Shown piece by piece: positions 42,376-51,293 of a DNA stretch of 59,012 nucleotides. Position 1 is the first letter of the stretch, and each line of letters begins with the position of its first letter. The notes under the pieces are model-generated. The model was not told the origin of the DNA. It ran no database searches and saw only the letters and a program-made list of their open reading frames with translations. The stretch spans positions 1 through 59,012 of the forward strand of contig CAZTEX010000014.1 of NCBI GenBank assembly GCA_964612505.1, given 5' to 3'. The position numbers and the translations under genes are program-made. The stretch comes from JAAZZY01 sp964612505 (GTDB taxonomy: Bacteria; Chlamydiota; Chlamydiia; Chlamydiales; JAAZZY01).

Positions 42376-43612
42376 CGGGTTTTCCTCCAAAATATTCAAC
42401 TTTGCGAATCAAAATACCATTTTCATCAAATAGCGTAGCTAATCCTTTTCCTTGAGAAATAATTGAAATCGGTGCGGCACTTCCTCTTTTAAAATATTTT
42501 CCCTTCACAAGCTCGTCAGAGTCATATTCTTCAACAATCATAAGGCTTCCATCTCTATACCACGCAGTCAAAATTCCTTGTTTTTTATTATGACTCATCT
42601 CTTTTTGAGATTCCATTTGTCCGTTTGGATACCAAGTTTTTACTAAGCCATGAATTTTCCCATCATTCCAGTCTATGGAAAGAATTAGCTTTTGGTCTGT
42701 TGGGTTAAAAACAAGTTCTTCTCCGTGCTTAATTCCTTGTTGTTGAAAAAAACAATTAATCAACTGGTTTTTTTCATTATAAATTTTAATTTTTCCAGCT
42801 TCTTGACCATTTTTATATTGATTGAGTTGATAAGATGAATCTTCATTATAAATGACTCGTTCACCAGCTCCTCCTTTTACTTGAGCGATCAAGTTCCCCA
42901 GAGGATCGAAATAAATACCACTTAAGAGCTTCCCTTTTTCAAAGCGATCCTCAAAACATAGGCGATTTTTTTGCCAATATTTCTGCGAAAGCCCCTCCTG
43001 AAGTCCATGAAGGTAGTGAAGTTTTTGAATTATATTGCCCTCTTCATCATAGCTCACCATAGTTCCGTGGATATTTCCTGATAAATAAGGGGTTTGCTCT
43101 CGAATCTTTCCAGAAGGGAAATAAGACACAGCTTCACCTTCTAAAAGACCATTGATATAATGAAAAATAGCGGATAACTTCCCATTTTCATCAAAAGCTT
43201 TGCTCTCTCCGTCAAAAATCCAAGAATTTTGATTGAGAACTTCTAGATCAGGCGATCCTTGAATAACGTAGGCGTCAATTTTTTGTTTTCCATTAGGAAA
43301 CCATTCTTGGTAAGAGCCATGGGCTTGTCCATTGATACATTCAAGCCTTTGGTAAATTTGGTTGTTGGTGTGATAGGTGGTGATAATGCTTTGGGTTGCA
43401 TCAGAGCCATGGAAAATACGAATCACCTTTTTATAAGGTTGATTAGAAAGAAGATGCTCTTTTTCAAAAGATTTCAATCTTTCTTTATTCGTAATTGTTT
43501 CTGTCGTTCCTTTGGAAGAAATTACATGCACTTTTGCTAAGCTGGTTTGCGAACGGGTGATACAAGCACTTAAAAACATCAACAGGAAAAGGGCAAGGGT
43601 CTTTTTTAACAT
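42368..43612 (-). CDS. MORN-repeat (YwqK-like) lipoprotein, CT648-type
   Basis: A 414-residue lipoprotein: signal MLKKTLALFLLMFLSAC with lipobox LSAC at the acylated Cys. The rest is an array of about ten repeats of the form HG....WYPNGK.......Y..G, for example GSYQEWFPNGKQ, GEAVSYFPSGKIREQ and GLVKTWYPNGQMESQ. These MORN-2/YwqK repeats make long beta-solenoid surfaces, often on the outside of membranes. The ATG at 43612 starts 10 bases after the stop of the upstream gene; the three genes 42368-45521 form one operon running into ygfA. By position it corresponds to Chlamydia CT648. Role unknown; I infer a periplasmic or surface scaffold. Confidence 0.82.
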   Translation of the reverse strand: MLKKTLALFLLMFLSACITRSQTSLAKVHVISSKGTTETITNKERLKSFEKEHLLSNQPYKKVIRIFHGSDATQSIITTYHTNNQIYQRLECINGQAHGSYQEWFPNGKQKIDAYVIQGSPDLEVLNQNSWIFDGESKAFDENGKLSAIFHYINGLLEGEAVSYFPSGKIREQTPYLSGNIHGTMVSYDEEGNIIQKLHYLHGLQEGLSQKYWQKNRLCFEDRFEKGKLLSGIYFDPLGNLIAQVKGGAGERVIYNEDSSYQLNQYKNGQEAGKIKIYNEKNQLINCFFQQQGIKHGEELVFNPTDQKLILSIDWNDGKIHGLVKTWYPNGQMESQKEMSHNKKQGILTAWYRDGSLMIVEEYDSDELVKGKYFKRGSAAPISIISQGKGLATLFDENGILIRKVEYFGGKPVE

Positions 43613-43621
43613 ATTCAATGA

Positions 43622-44107
43622 TCAATAATCTCGTTTAATGATTTTAAAGTTTAAACTGTAAATAATATTGTCGGGGTGATTATTTTTTTTGAGAGAAAAT
43701 TCAGAAAAAAACAGCTGAGGCTTATGGTCATAAGCATTTCCTTCCACACACTCTAAAATAGAACGGATATCTGTTAAGTCTACGTCTACCGCTTGGGCTA
43801 AGGTCTCTTGTTTGTCAAAATAGAATTGGTTTTTTTCTCCAAAAGTTTCTACTAATTGGATTTTTTGATTCGAAAGTGGAAGCTGCTCAAGAGTCTTAAA
43901 AAGATAATTTTGATCTACATCAAGGTAATCAGAAATGGTTTTTTTATTTTGTTCTTCTAGAGAACAAAAAGATTTGATTTTAGATTGAATCAAAACAAGT
44001 TCTTTGTTTCGTGTAATCCATTGATTTAACTTTTGAGCTCTCAAAAAATTATAAAAGAAAAGAGGGACAATCAAAAAGGCATATAAAATACAAAGTTTTT
44101 TAATCAA
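43622..44107 (-). CDS. Single-pass membrane protein, CT647-type (possible GspM/PilO-like)
   Basis: A 161-residue protein with a short cytoplasmic tip (MIKK), one membrane helix (LCILYAFLIVPLFFYNFL), a charged helical stretch that may be a coiled coil (about 25-60), and a C-terminal alpha/beta domain ending in strands (QLFFSEFSLKKN, IIYSLNFKIIKRDY). That order (tip, helix, coiled coil, small ferredoxin-like domain) is the plan of GspM and PilO. Sequence identity is not evident, so this is a structural inference. It is sandwiched 1-3 bases from both neighbours, which supports a complex with the CT646-type protein. Matches Chlamydia CT647 by position. Confidence 0.72.
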   Translation of the reverse strand: MIKKLCILYAFLIVPLFFYNFLRAQKLNQWITRNKELVLIQSKIKSFCSLEEQNKKTISDYLDVDQNYLFKTLEQLPLSNQKIQLVETFGEKNQFYFDKQETLAQAVDVDLTDIRSILECVEGNAYDHKPQLFFSEFSLKKNNHPDNIIYSLNFKIIKRDY

Positions 44108-44108
44108 T

Positions 44109-45521
44109 TTAGCCCTCTCTTTTTTGAGGCTTTAAAAAAAATGTAATTTGATAAGTATTATTATGAAATTCCCATTCCACTTTTTTAGAAAGATCCACAA
44201 ACTCCTTGGCTTGAGAAATTTTTTCATAGAAGTCACGAGCAATACTTGCATTGGCTGCAATGAGAGAAACATGAACCTTCGCTTGATTTAAAAAACCTGC
44301 TTGTTCCTTTTTTAAAGGTTTCACCAAATTATATTTAAAATCTTCAAAAATAATCGGAGAGCTTTGAGTTTCTTTAGAGATCTTTAATGAGATGGCAGAA
44401 AGCCACGAAAGGCAATCTGATATATTCATTATATTTGGATTTAATAAAACTTTGGGAGATTGATGTTCACGTTGCTGCAGTAGTTTGATCAGTTCTGCTG
44501 TTGAATAAGTTGTTTTAAGAGGTTCTTTAGAAAGCTTTGAGTAGCTTTGGGAAAACAATTTTTGATATCGATCTTTCTCTTGGTGAATTTGCATTCCCCA
44601 AAATATAACTGAAGTTAGAGCAATCGTTAAGATACACAGAGAATGTAAAATCAGCTGTTTTTGAAAAATTTTAATGACGTTTCTGAATTGAATGCGCTCA
44701 AATCCTTGGCACGCAAAATTAAACACACTTAAAGCAGAGCCAATTTGGGGTAGGTAATCAAAATGTTTAAGGATCCAGCTTTCTTTAGGAGATTGTAAAA
44801 TAGTTAAAGAAGAGATCTTTTCTAGCTGAATTTTTAACTCTGATAAGAAGGGTGATTGACCAAAGATTTGAAGAGTTAAAGGTTTATTTTTAAAGAGCTC
44901 AAAAATTGTTTTTTGAACTTTTATATAAATCTGTTCAACACCGAGTTCTGAAATAGAAACACAAGTACATGATAGTGGGATTTTTCCTGAAAAATGGACT
45001 AGCTCTACTTGATCACTTGAAATGACCATTAGAGCTTGATTGTCGAAGCTTCGAGTCTTCTTTTGGATGCTTAAAAGGGCTTGAAGAGAGGAAATGACTT
45101 TTTGGGGCCTTAAAAAAAGAAGATCAAGTTTTTTTTTGAAATCATTTAAAAGGCTTTGGCGAACACATAGGTAGTGAGGGTTCTTTTCACGCAGCTCACC
45201 CAAGCTTGCGATAGCAGCGTTTTCTGGGGTGATAAGGGTGTCAATTTTATTTTTTACAATCTCTTGCTGATCTTTTTTGGATTTGATATCTCCAATTTTT
45301 GGATAAAGTAAGCAATTTTTTGAACTAAAGCTAAAACAGGAGGGATATTTTTTTAAAAGCTGTTGAAGTCTATGTAAAGCTGATTTACAATGGATGTTAA
45401 ATTCAACGGTTTGCTCTACCAACAACTTGTTTCGTTTCTGTTGAATTAAAGCATAGCGAATAATGTCGTTGCTTTGAAAAGAAAACCCAATGGCTTTTTG
45501 TGCGAAAAATTTTAAAAGCAT
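44109..45521 (-). CDS. Bitopic membrane protein, CT646-type (possible GspL/PilM-PilN-like)
   Basis: A 470-residue protein. Residues 1-285 are cytoplasmic and alpha/beta with strands such as ALMVISSDQVELVHFSGKIP that recall the actin-like fold of PilM and the GspL N-domain. One membrane helix follows at about 291-311 (LILHSLCILTIALTSVIFWG), then a periplasmic part (about 312-470) with a helix and a final strand-rich domain (QAKVHVSLIAAN, VEWEFHNNTYQITFFL). This is the GspL plan. I start at the ATG giving MLLKFFAQKAIGFS; the open frame begins earlier only at a TTG. It leads the operon CT646-647-648-ygfA and is divergent from yggT. No GspL has been named in chlamydial type II secretion as far as I know. 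Confidence 0.75.
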   Translation of the reverse strand: MLLKFFAQKAIGFSFQSNDIIRYALIQQKRNKLLVEQTVEFNIHCKSALHRLQQLLKKYPSCFSFSSKNCLLYPKIGDIKSKKDQQEIVKNKIDTLITPENAAIASLGELREKNPHYLCVRQSLLNDFKKKLDLLFLRPQKVISSLQALLSIQKKTRSFDNQALMVISSDQVELVHFSGKIPLSCTCVSISELGVEQIYIKVQKTIFELFKNKPLTLQIFGQSPFLSELKIQLEKISSLTILQSPKESWILKHFDYLPQIGSALSVFNFACQGFERIQFRNVIKIFQKQLILHSLCILTIALTSVIFWGMQIHQEKDRYQKLFSQSYSKLSKEPLKTTYSTAELIKLLQQREHQSPKVLLNPNIMNISDCLSWLSAISLKISKETQSSPIIFEDFKYNLVKPLKKEQAGFLNQAKVHVSLIAANASIARDFYEKISQAKEFVDLSKKVEWEFHNNTYQITFFLKPQKREG

Positions 45522-45572
45522 GAGTATGTTAAAGTCATAAGAGAGACAAGAATATGTCAATAGGTTAAATTA

Positions 45573-45827
45573 ATGCATCAATTAAGCGTTGTTATACAAT
45601 TTATTTTTACAGCTTATACAATCTTGCTGTTTGTGAAAGTAATGGGTTCTTGGTTTCCTAATTTTCAACAGACTTCTATTATGCGGTTTGTCAATTTTTA
45701 TACAGACCCCTATTTGAAGGTTTTTCGCAAGATTATACCTCAATTGGGCATGATAGATCTAAGCCCGTTAATCGCATTCTTTGCTCTGCGGATTGCTGAA
45801 AAATTTTTACTAGCAGTCATTCGATAA
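45573..45827 (+). CDS. yggT: YggT-family membrane protein
   Basis: An 84-residue protein with two membrane helices (VVIQFIFTAYTILLFVKVMGSW and LSPLIAFFALRIAEKFLLAV) separated by the family's conserved loop with FYTDPYLKVFRKIIPQLG (consensus DPiL.p.RriiP..g). YggT proteins are linked to cell division/osmotic response and sit near septum genes in many bacteria; the exact role is unknown. It is followed after 1 base by dus, the same order as CT645-CT644. Confidence 0.9.
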   Translation: MHQLSVVIQFIFTAYTILLFVKVMGSWFPNFQQTSIMRFVNFYTDPYLKVFRKIIPQLGMIDLSPLIAFFALRIAEKFLLAVIR

Positions 45828-45828
45828 A

Positions 45829-46839
45829 ATGCCCTCAATTACCATTGGATCAAAAACTTTTTCCAGCAATGTATTCTATGCCCCACTTGCGGGGTGTTCT
45901 GACTTTCCCTATAGGCACATGGCCAAAAAATATAATCCAGGACTTGTCTTTTGCGAGATGGTCAAAATGGACGCACTCATTCGCAATGATAGTAACACCT
46001 ATCGACTTTTAGATTATACTTCAGACATGCATCCTTTAGGCGCACAGCTTTGTGGAAGTCGGCTAGATATTGCTGGTGATTGCGCTCAGATTTTAGAAGC
46101 GCTGGGATTTGATGTCATAGATTTAAATTGTGGGTGTCCTGTAGATAAAGTGACAAAAGATGGAAGTGGTTCAGGGCTGCTCAAAAAACCTAAGTTGATT
46201 GGAGAGCTCATATCCAAGATTGTTTCTAAAGTTAAAGTTCCCGTCACGGTGAAGATTCGAGCTGGTTGGGATGACAATGATATCGTGGCGTCTTTAATAG
46301 CCAAAATTGCAGAAGACTGTGGCGCAAGCGCTATTTTCATCCATGGTCGAACCAGGATGCAGGCCTATAAGGGGCTGGCAAATCGCGACCACATCAGAGC
46401 GGCAAAACAAGCTGTTAAAAATATTAAAGTCTTTGGAAATGGGGATATCTTTAGCGTCGATGATGCAAAGCATATGTTTGACTATACCAATTGCGATGGC
46501 GTTTTAGTTGCTAGAGGGACGTTTGGCCAACCTTGGATAGCTGAAGATATTGACCGAATGCAAAAAGGGCTCGAGCCAATTGAGCGAGACTTTGAATTTT
46601 GTCGCAAAGCTCTTTTGGAACACTATCAAGTGATTCGCTCTTACGGTAATGAAAAGAAAGCGATTATCGATATGAGGCGCGTCGGCTGTTGGTATTTCCA
46701 AAAAGGGGAAGTTGCCAAAGCGCTCAGAACTCAAATTAGTAAGGCTAAATCAATTGATGAAATTGAGATCTTGCTAGAGGCTCTAAAAAATCCTGAGGAA
46801 TTTCTTAATCTCACAGCGAAAACTATGCTTGCAAATTAG
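45829..46839 (+). CDS. dus: tRNA-dihydrouridine synthase
   Basis: A 336-residue FMN enzyme that reduces specific uridines in the tRNA D-loop. The FMN-binding start APLAGCSDFPYR, the catalytic cysteine loop LNCGCPVDKVTKDGSG, the KIRAGWDD strand, IHGRTRMQAYKG and the phosphate site VFGNGDI...GVLVARGTFGQPWI are all in place. The C-terminal helical domain (about 245-320) is present. It resembles the DusB branch. The ATG lies 1 base after the yggT stop. The gene overlaps the long form of the downstream acylphosphatase frame, but not its proposed start. Matches Chlamydia CT644. Confidence 0.95.
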   Translation: MPSITIGSKTFSSNVFYAPLAGCSDFPYRHMAKKYNPGLVFCEMVKMDALIRNDSNTYRLLDYTSDMHPLGAQLCGSRLDIAGDCAQILEALGFDVIDLNCGCPVDKVTKDGSGSGLLKKPKLIGELISKIVSKVKVPVTVKIRAGWDDNDIVASLIAKIAEDCGASAIFIHGRTRMQAYKGLANRDHIRAAKQAVKNIKVFGNGDIFSVDDAKHMFDYTNCDGVLVARGTFGQPWIAEDIDRMQKGLEPIERDFEFCRKALLEHYQVIRSYGNEKKAIIDMRRVGCWYFQKGEVAKALRTQISKAKSIDEIEILLEALKNPEEFLNLTAKTMLAN

Positions 46840-46879
46840 CATTGCTTTTCATATGAGGTGTTTTAAGGAAGAGACTGGA

Positions 46880-47167
46880 ATGCCTGGTGAATTTGTAACT
46901 ATTCACATCATCATCAAAGGAAAAATTCAAGGTGTGGGCTTTAGAGCCTTTGCCAAACATCTTGCTGACAAACTTCAAATAAAAGGTAGCGCTCGAAACC
47001 TTTCGAATGGTTCTGTTGAAATTTATGCGCAAGGATCCAAAGAAAACCTTAAAAATTTTTCTATCGAACTTAAAGAAGGGAATGGACTTGCTAAAATTGA
47101 AAATTTTAGTATCGATGAATATGCAAGTAATCCAAAGGAATACCATCGATTTGAGATCATTTTTTAA
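46880..47167 (+). CDS. acyP: Acylphosphatase
   Basis: A 95-residue enzyme that hydrolyses acyl phosphates. The signature GKIQGVGFRAFAKHLA contains the phosphate-binding Arg, and GSARNLSNGSVEIYAQG holds the catalytic Asn; the rest of the ferredoxin-like fold is complete to RFEIIF. I use the ATG at 46880 because AAGGAAGAG stands 6 bases upstream; a longer frame begins at a TTG inside dus but has no ribosome-binding site. The 3' end overlaps the convergent CT635-like gene by 4 bases. Confidence 0.93.
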   Translation: MPGEFVTIHIIIKGKIQGVGFRAFAKHLADKLQIKGSARNLSNGSVEIYAQGSKENLKNFSIELKEGNGLAKIENFSIDEYASNPKEYHRFEIIF

Positions 47168-47571
47168 ATATAGTTTGGGCCGCCGTGCCTTTGATGTTTC
47201 TTTTTGAGTCCCCCTTTCGTCTTTTTTTTCCCAATGAGGTCTTCAACAGCTTCATTTTCATTTGATTTAATGATCTCTTTTTTACAAAGATCGGTCTCTT
47301 CTTTAATTTTTTCTAAAAGTTCCCAGTCTTCCTGGGAAAAGTTGGAAGGATTTTGAAGATAAGCTTCTAGCTCATCCGGAGACATATTGACCCGGCTTGC
47401 ATCGAAAATTTGCTCAGACTCCATTTTAATTTTTTTGATCTCCGCTTGAACTTCTTGCATGACATCAGACATGTTTTCGTTATTTTTGCGAGCCTGCTCC
47501 ACCCTTTTTCGCAAGATCTTTACTTTTTCAATTGAGGTTAAAATAAATTTTTCTTTTTCTGGATCATCCAT
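47164..47571 (-). CDS. Small coiled-coil protein, CT635-type
   Basis: A 135-residue, highly charged, mainly helical protein. Residues about 5-60 are heptad-like (LTSIEKVKILRKRVEQARKNNENM...AEIKKIKMESEQIF), then a short acidic part (MSPDELEAYLQNPSNFSQEDWELLEKI) and a basic Lys/Gly/His-rich tail (KKKTKGGLKKKHQRHGG). I start it at the ATG for MDDPEKEK, which has GGAG 8 bases ahead; the open frame extends 18 codons upstream without support. It lies beside greA as CT635 lies beside CT636 in Chlamydia. Function unknown. The tail suggests nucleic acid or membrane binding. Confidence 0.78.
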   Translation of the reverse strand: MDDPEKEKFILTSIEKVKILRKRVEQARKNNENMSDVMQEVQAEIKKIKMESEQIFDASRVNMSPDELEAYLQNPSNFSQEDWELLEKIKEETDLCKKEIIKSNENEAVEDLIGKKKTKGGLKKKHQRHGGPNYI

Positions 47572-47709
47572 TGAGGGTCTCCTGCTATTAATTTGGTTCC
47601 TAACAGAGTCATAATAAATTTTCAATAGAGCTTATCTTTTGATTGATTTTAAATAGAAAAAGTCGATATTCTGTAAGGCCTTAGGTCTTAAAATTCAAAG
47701 GTAAAATAG

Positions 47710-49863
47710 ATGGGTTATTTAGAGGAGATGAGCCTCCAGCTTGAAAATCAAAGTTTTGCAGGATTTATGCAGCTTTGGGAGGAGTACCGATCAAGCACTG
47801 AAGTTTCTGCAGATGAGCTCATTGAAATACTTGAAACGATCAAAGACTCAGAGTTTTGTGCAAACTTTGGCACTTATGTCGAAGAGGCTGTAGCCCTTTG
47901 CGAATATTTGGATAGTCCTGAAAAAAAAGGAACGATCCTCAAGCTAATATTGGATATTCAAACAACAAACAGTGAAAGTCTTGCTACTATTGCATTGGAA
48001 TACCTTACAAAATTGTATGCAGATACGACTTACTTTAATGAAAAAATTCGCCTTGTAGGACTTAGAACTCAAATTGATTTTAAAGGAGCCATCCGAAATT
48101 TTGAGCTTTTAAATCACATGAGTAAGGGAAAGTTTATTTATCACACCGGTGGATGGGGTGTTGGGGAAATCATAGAGATTTCCTTAATTCGCGAGCAGTT
48201 ATCTATCGAATTCGAAAATGTCTTAGGGGTTAAAGAGCTCTCATTTAAAAATGCATTTAATAATCTAGTCCCAGTTTCTGAGTCTCATTTCTTAGCGCGC
48301 AGATTTGGCAATCCAGATCAACTTGAAAAAGAGGCTAGAGAAGATCCCTTGGGCATTCTTAAACTATTAATCGCAGATGTAGGCCCGGTCAATGCCCATG
48401 AAATCAAAGAAGAACTCTATGAAGTGGTTATTCCTGCGGATGATTGGCAAAAGTGGTGGCAAGGAGCTAGAGCTAGACTTAAGAAAGATTCACAAATTCA
48501 AACTCCAGAATCTCTTAATGAACCATTTATACTTCTTGATCAAGCTGTTTGTCATACGGAAACATTCAAAAAACTTTTAGAAAAAGATTTAGATGTCGAA
48601 GACTTTTTATTAAAGTCTTATCAGTTTGTTAAACAACATACAGAAGTGCTTAGAGATTCAACGCTCAAAGCCCTTTACCGTGAAAAATTGCTTCAACATC
48701 TTCATCAACTCAATGATAGCCAAGAATTATTGAAAATTCAGATTTATCTTTTGATTGAAGATCTTTTTAACGACCATCTAGATCGCATTCTTGTAAAAGT
48801 CTTGGAAAATGACATCGATATTGATTACTTAATGAATGCCTTTCATATTAGCCCTCTTAAGAAAAAACTCTTAGAGCATATTCATCAAATAAGAGCCGAT
48901 TGGCCTACCATCTTTGCAACTACTTTTCTGAATGTTTCTCAACATTTTTTACGTGACTATGTCTTAAAAGAATTGATTCGTGTTGATCATCAAAACCTTT
49001 TAAAAGAAACATTAAAACAACTCCTTGAGCATCCTGTGCTCTATCCTGAGTGTTTCTTTTGGTATTTTCAAAAAATTCAAGCAGAGAAAGATCTCCTTTA
49101 TTCCAATAAAGAGGGTTTAATGCTCTTTTTTGAAAGCTTATTTGTATTGCTTTACCATATTGAAAATAAACCTGAATACAGCGATCTAGTTAAAAAAATC
49201 CAAGCTCTGATCTCTAAAAAACATTTTGAACTATTTAGAGACAATATCGCTGGGACACCTATTGAATTTGTTCGTGAAATTTTACTTTTGATTACCAAGT
49301 GTCAGTCTTTTAATAATCACGATTTTAAAACATTTATGTCCCTTGCAAAAGTGGTGCATCCAAAGCTTGATGATCAAACCAATTCTTCAGCTGAAGATGA
49401 TGATGTTATTTGGACAACTCCAGAAGGTTATCAAAAAATTCAAGAGAGAATTCATCATATAGCAACTGTTGAAACAATACAAAATGCTAAGGAAATTGAA
49501 ATCGCTCGCTCTTATGGCGATCTTCGAGAAAATTCAGAGTATAAATTTGCTCAAGAAAAAAGAGCTCGCTTGCAATCTGAAATGAAAATTTTATCCACTC
49601 AGCTGGGTCAAGCTCGCATCCTATCACCCGATGATATTGACGTAAAACAAGTCGGTGTAGGAACGATTGTTGAGCTGGTAAATCCAAAAGGCAAAGTATT
49701 TCAGTATACTATATTAGGCCCTTGGGATGCTGATCCTGATAAATCCATTTTGTCTTTTCAATCACAATTAGCTAAAACAATGGCTGGACACAAGGTGAAT
49801 GATAGCTTTGAATTCAAAGAAGATAAATACACCGTGAAAAAAATTAAAAGCTATTTGGAATAA
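47710..49863 (+). CDS. greA: GreA transcript cleavage factor with a large N-terminal extension
   Basis: A 717-residue protein. Only the last 165 residues or so are GreA: an N-terminal coiled-coil hairpin (EGYQKIQERIHHIATVETIQ ... LGQARILSPDDID) with the acidic tip sequence RSYGDLRENSEYKFAQEKRA (compare GDLSENAEY in E. coli), then the FKBP-like domain (VGVGTIVELV...AGHKVNDSFEF). This part helps stalled RNA polymerase restart by transcript cleavage. The first 550 residues are acidic and helical and may form tetratricopeptide-like repeats. The same long form exists in Chlamydia (CT636, about 715 residues), so this is a phylum trait and not a fusion artefact. Confidence 0.93.
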   Translation: MGYLEEMSLQLENQSFAGFMQLWEEYRSSTEVSADELIEILETIKDSEFCANFGTYVEEAVALCEYLDSPEKKGTILKLILDIQTTNSESLATIALEYLTKLYADTTYFNEKIRLVGLRTQIDFKGAIRNFELLNHMSKGKFIYHTGGWGVGEIIEISLIREQLSIEFENVLGVKELSFKNAFNNLVPVSESHFLARRFGNPDQLEKEAREDPLGILKLLIADVGPVNAHEIKEELYEVVIPADDWQKWWQGARARLKKDSQIQTPESLNEPFILLDQAVCHTETFKKLLEKDLDVEDFLLKSYQFVKQHTEVLRDSTLKALYREKLLQHLHQLNDSQELLKIQIYLLIEDLFNDHLDRILVKVLENDIDIDYLMNAFHISPLKKKLLEHIHQIRADWPTIFATTFLNVSQHFLRDYVLKELIRVDHQNLLKETLKQLLEHPVLYPECFFWYFQKIQAEKDLLYSNKEGLMLFFESLFVLLYHIENKPEYSDLVKKIQALISKKHFELFRDNIAGTPIEFVREILLLITKCQSFNNHDFKTFMSLAKVVHPKLDDQTNSSAEDDDVIWTTPEGYQKIQERIHHIATVETIQNAKEIEIARSYGDLRENSEYKFAQEKRARLQSEMKILSTQLGQARILSPDDIDVKQVGVGTIVELVNPKGKVFQYTILGPWDADPDKSILSFQSQLAKTMAGHKVNDSFEFKEDKYTVKKIKSYLE

Positions 49864-49865
49864 GA

Positions 49866-50318
49866 TTGATCTACTATGTCGATGGCTATAATTACCTTTT
49901 CACACAAGGAATAGAAAGAGAGCTCTTTGAGTCCTCCAGAGAAGAAGTCCTAGATTTTTTTTCTACCAATGCTCATAGCTTTAAGATCATTGTGATCTTT
50001 GATGCCCATAAGCAGCGAGGAGTTTTTTCAAGAGTTTTTTATCATGGGATTGAAGTGGTTTACTCTTCGTATGAGCAAACTGCCGATGAATATATCATCG
50101 AACAAGTCCTGCATGCAAAAAAACCTCATGAACTTGCCGTCGTTACCAATGACCAGGGGCTTGCAAAAGAAATTAGAAGGCTCAAGGCTCATCCGATTTC
50201 TTTTGAGAACTTTTTCAAAAAGATAGAAAAGAAAAAGCCAAAACCTAATGAAAAAGCAAATTCAAAGCAATTTGGCTCTAAAGAATTTCAAAAATACTTA
50301 CAAGACTTTGATTTGTGA
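49866..50318 (+). CDS. NYN-domain (YacP/Rae1-like) putative ribonuclease
   Basis: A 150-residue protein of the NYN/PIN fold. YYVDGYNYL at the start carries the first catalytic Asp, KIIVIFDAHKQRG the next strand, ADEYIIEQVL the second acidic site and VVTNDQGLAKEIRRL the third Asp, in the YacP order. Bacillus Rae1 (YacP) cuts mRNA at the ribosome. A basic tail (KKIEKKKPKPNEKANSKQ) follows. The start is TTG at 49866, 2 bases after the greA stop, so it is coupled to greA. The 3' end overlaps hemB by 21 bases on the opposite strand. Confidence 0.85.
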   Translation: MIYYVDGYNYLFTQGIERELFESSREEVLDFFSTNAHSFKIIVIFDAHKQRGVFSRVFYHGIEVVYSSYEQTADEYIIEQVLHAKKPHELAVVTNDQGLAKEIRRLKAHPISFENFFKKIEKKKPKPNEKANSKQFGSKEFQKYLQDFDL

Positions 50319-51293
50319 AGCAATCTCTTTTGCGCCATAGCTAACAATGATATCTGCCCCTGCTCTTTTAATGCTGATAAGTGACTCATAAAGAGCTTGG
50401 TCAAAGTTAAGCCAATTTTTTTGTGCCGCTGCTTTAAGCATTGCATATTCTCCACTGACTTGGTATGCCGCAATGGGCAGTAGAGTCTCTTGTTTGACCC
50501 TATAAATGACATCTAAATAGAAACCTGCTGGTTTGATCATCAAGAAATCAGCACCTTCTTCTTGATCTAATAGAGCTTCTAAAATAGCTTCTTTAGAATT
50601 AGCAGGATTCATTTGATAACTTTTTTTATCCCCTTTGGCTGGCGCAGATCTAAGAGCATCTCTAAAAGGACTGTAAAAAGAAGAGGCATATTTTGCGCTG
50701 TATGCCAAAATGCTGGTGTTTTGTAAGGAGCGTTCATCCAAAGCTTCTCGAATGGCCAAAATACGCCCATCCATCATGTCAGAGGGAGCAATAATGTCTA
50801 CACCTGCCTGGCCATATAAAACAGCCATTTTTGTTAAGACTTCTACTGTTTCGTCATTTAAAATCTCACCTTTGCTGGATAATAAGCCGTCATGCCCGTG
50901 TGTAGTAAAAGGATCTAGGGCAATGTCAGCGCAAATGCAAACTTCTGGAAAACGTTTTTTTAGAAGCCCCACAGTCTTAAGCAAGTGGTTGCTCTCAGAA
51001 AGGGCGTAAGAGCCTTCTGCATCTTTATGCTTGGGTGAAATAAGGGGAAATAAGATGAGGCTTGTAATGCCAAGCGTTAACAATTCTTCCACTTCTTGAA
51101 TTAAACAATCGGCGCTGAGGTGAAATTGATTGGGAAGGCTTGAAATAGGGGCTCTGATTTGTTTGCCTTCGGTAATAAAATAAGGGGCAATAAAATCTTT
51201 AGGAGATAAACTGTTTTCTTGGACGAGTGAGCGCACAGCTTCACTTTTTCGATTACGTCTAGGTCTTTTTAAAAGGGATTTTAAAGAAGACAT
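50298..51293 (-). CDS. hemB: Delta-aminolevulinic acid dehydratase (porphobilinogen synthase)
   Basis: A 331-residue enzyme of haem synthesis that joins two 5-aminolevulinate molecules. The Schiff-base lysine is in DFLMIKPAGFYLD, the second lysine in APAKGDKKSYQMNPAN. The metal region reads DIALDPFTTHGHDG: Asp replaces the zinc cysteines (compare CLCEYTSHGHCG), so this is the magnesium/potassium type found in Pseudomonas. I use the ATG of MSSLKSLL; a GTG nine codons earlier is possible. Matches Chlamydia CT633. It ends inside the convergent NYN gene. Confidence 0.96.
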   Translation of the reverse strand: MSSLKSLLKRPRRNRKSEAVRSLVQENSLSPKDFIAPYFITEGKQIRAPISSLPNQFHLSADCLIQEVEELLTLGITSLILFPLISPKHKDAEGSYALSESNHLLKTVGLLKKRFPEVCICADIALDPFTTHGHDGLLSSKGEILNDETVEVLTKMAVLYGQAGVDIIAPSDMMDGRILAIREALDERSLQNTSILAYSAKYASSFYSPFRDALRSAPAKGDKKSYQMNPANSKEAILEALLDQEEGADFLMIKPAGFYLDVIYRVKQETLLPIAAYQVSGEYAMLKAAAQKNWLNFDQALYESLISIKRAGADIIVSYGAKEIASQIKVL

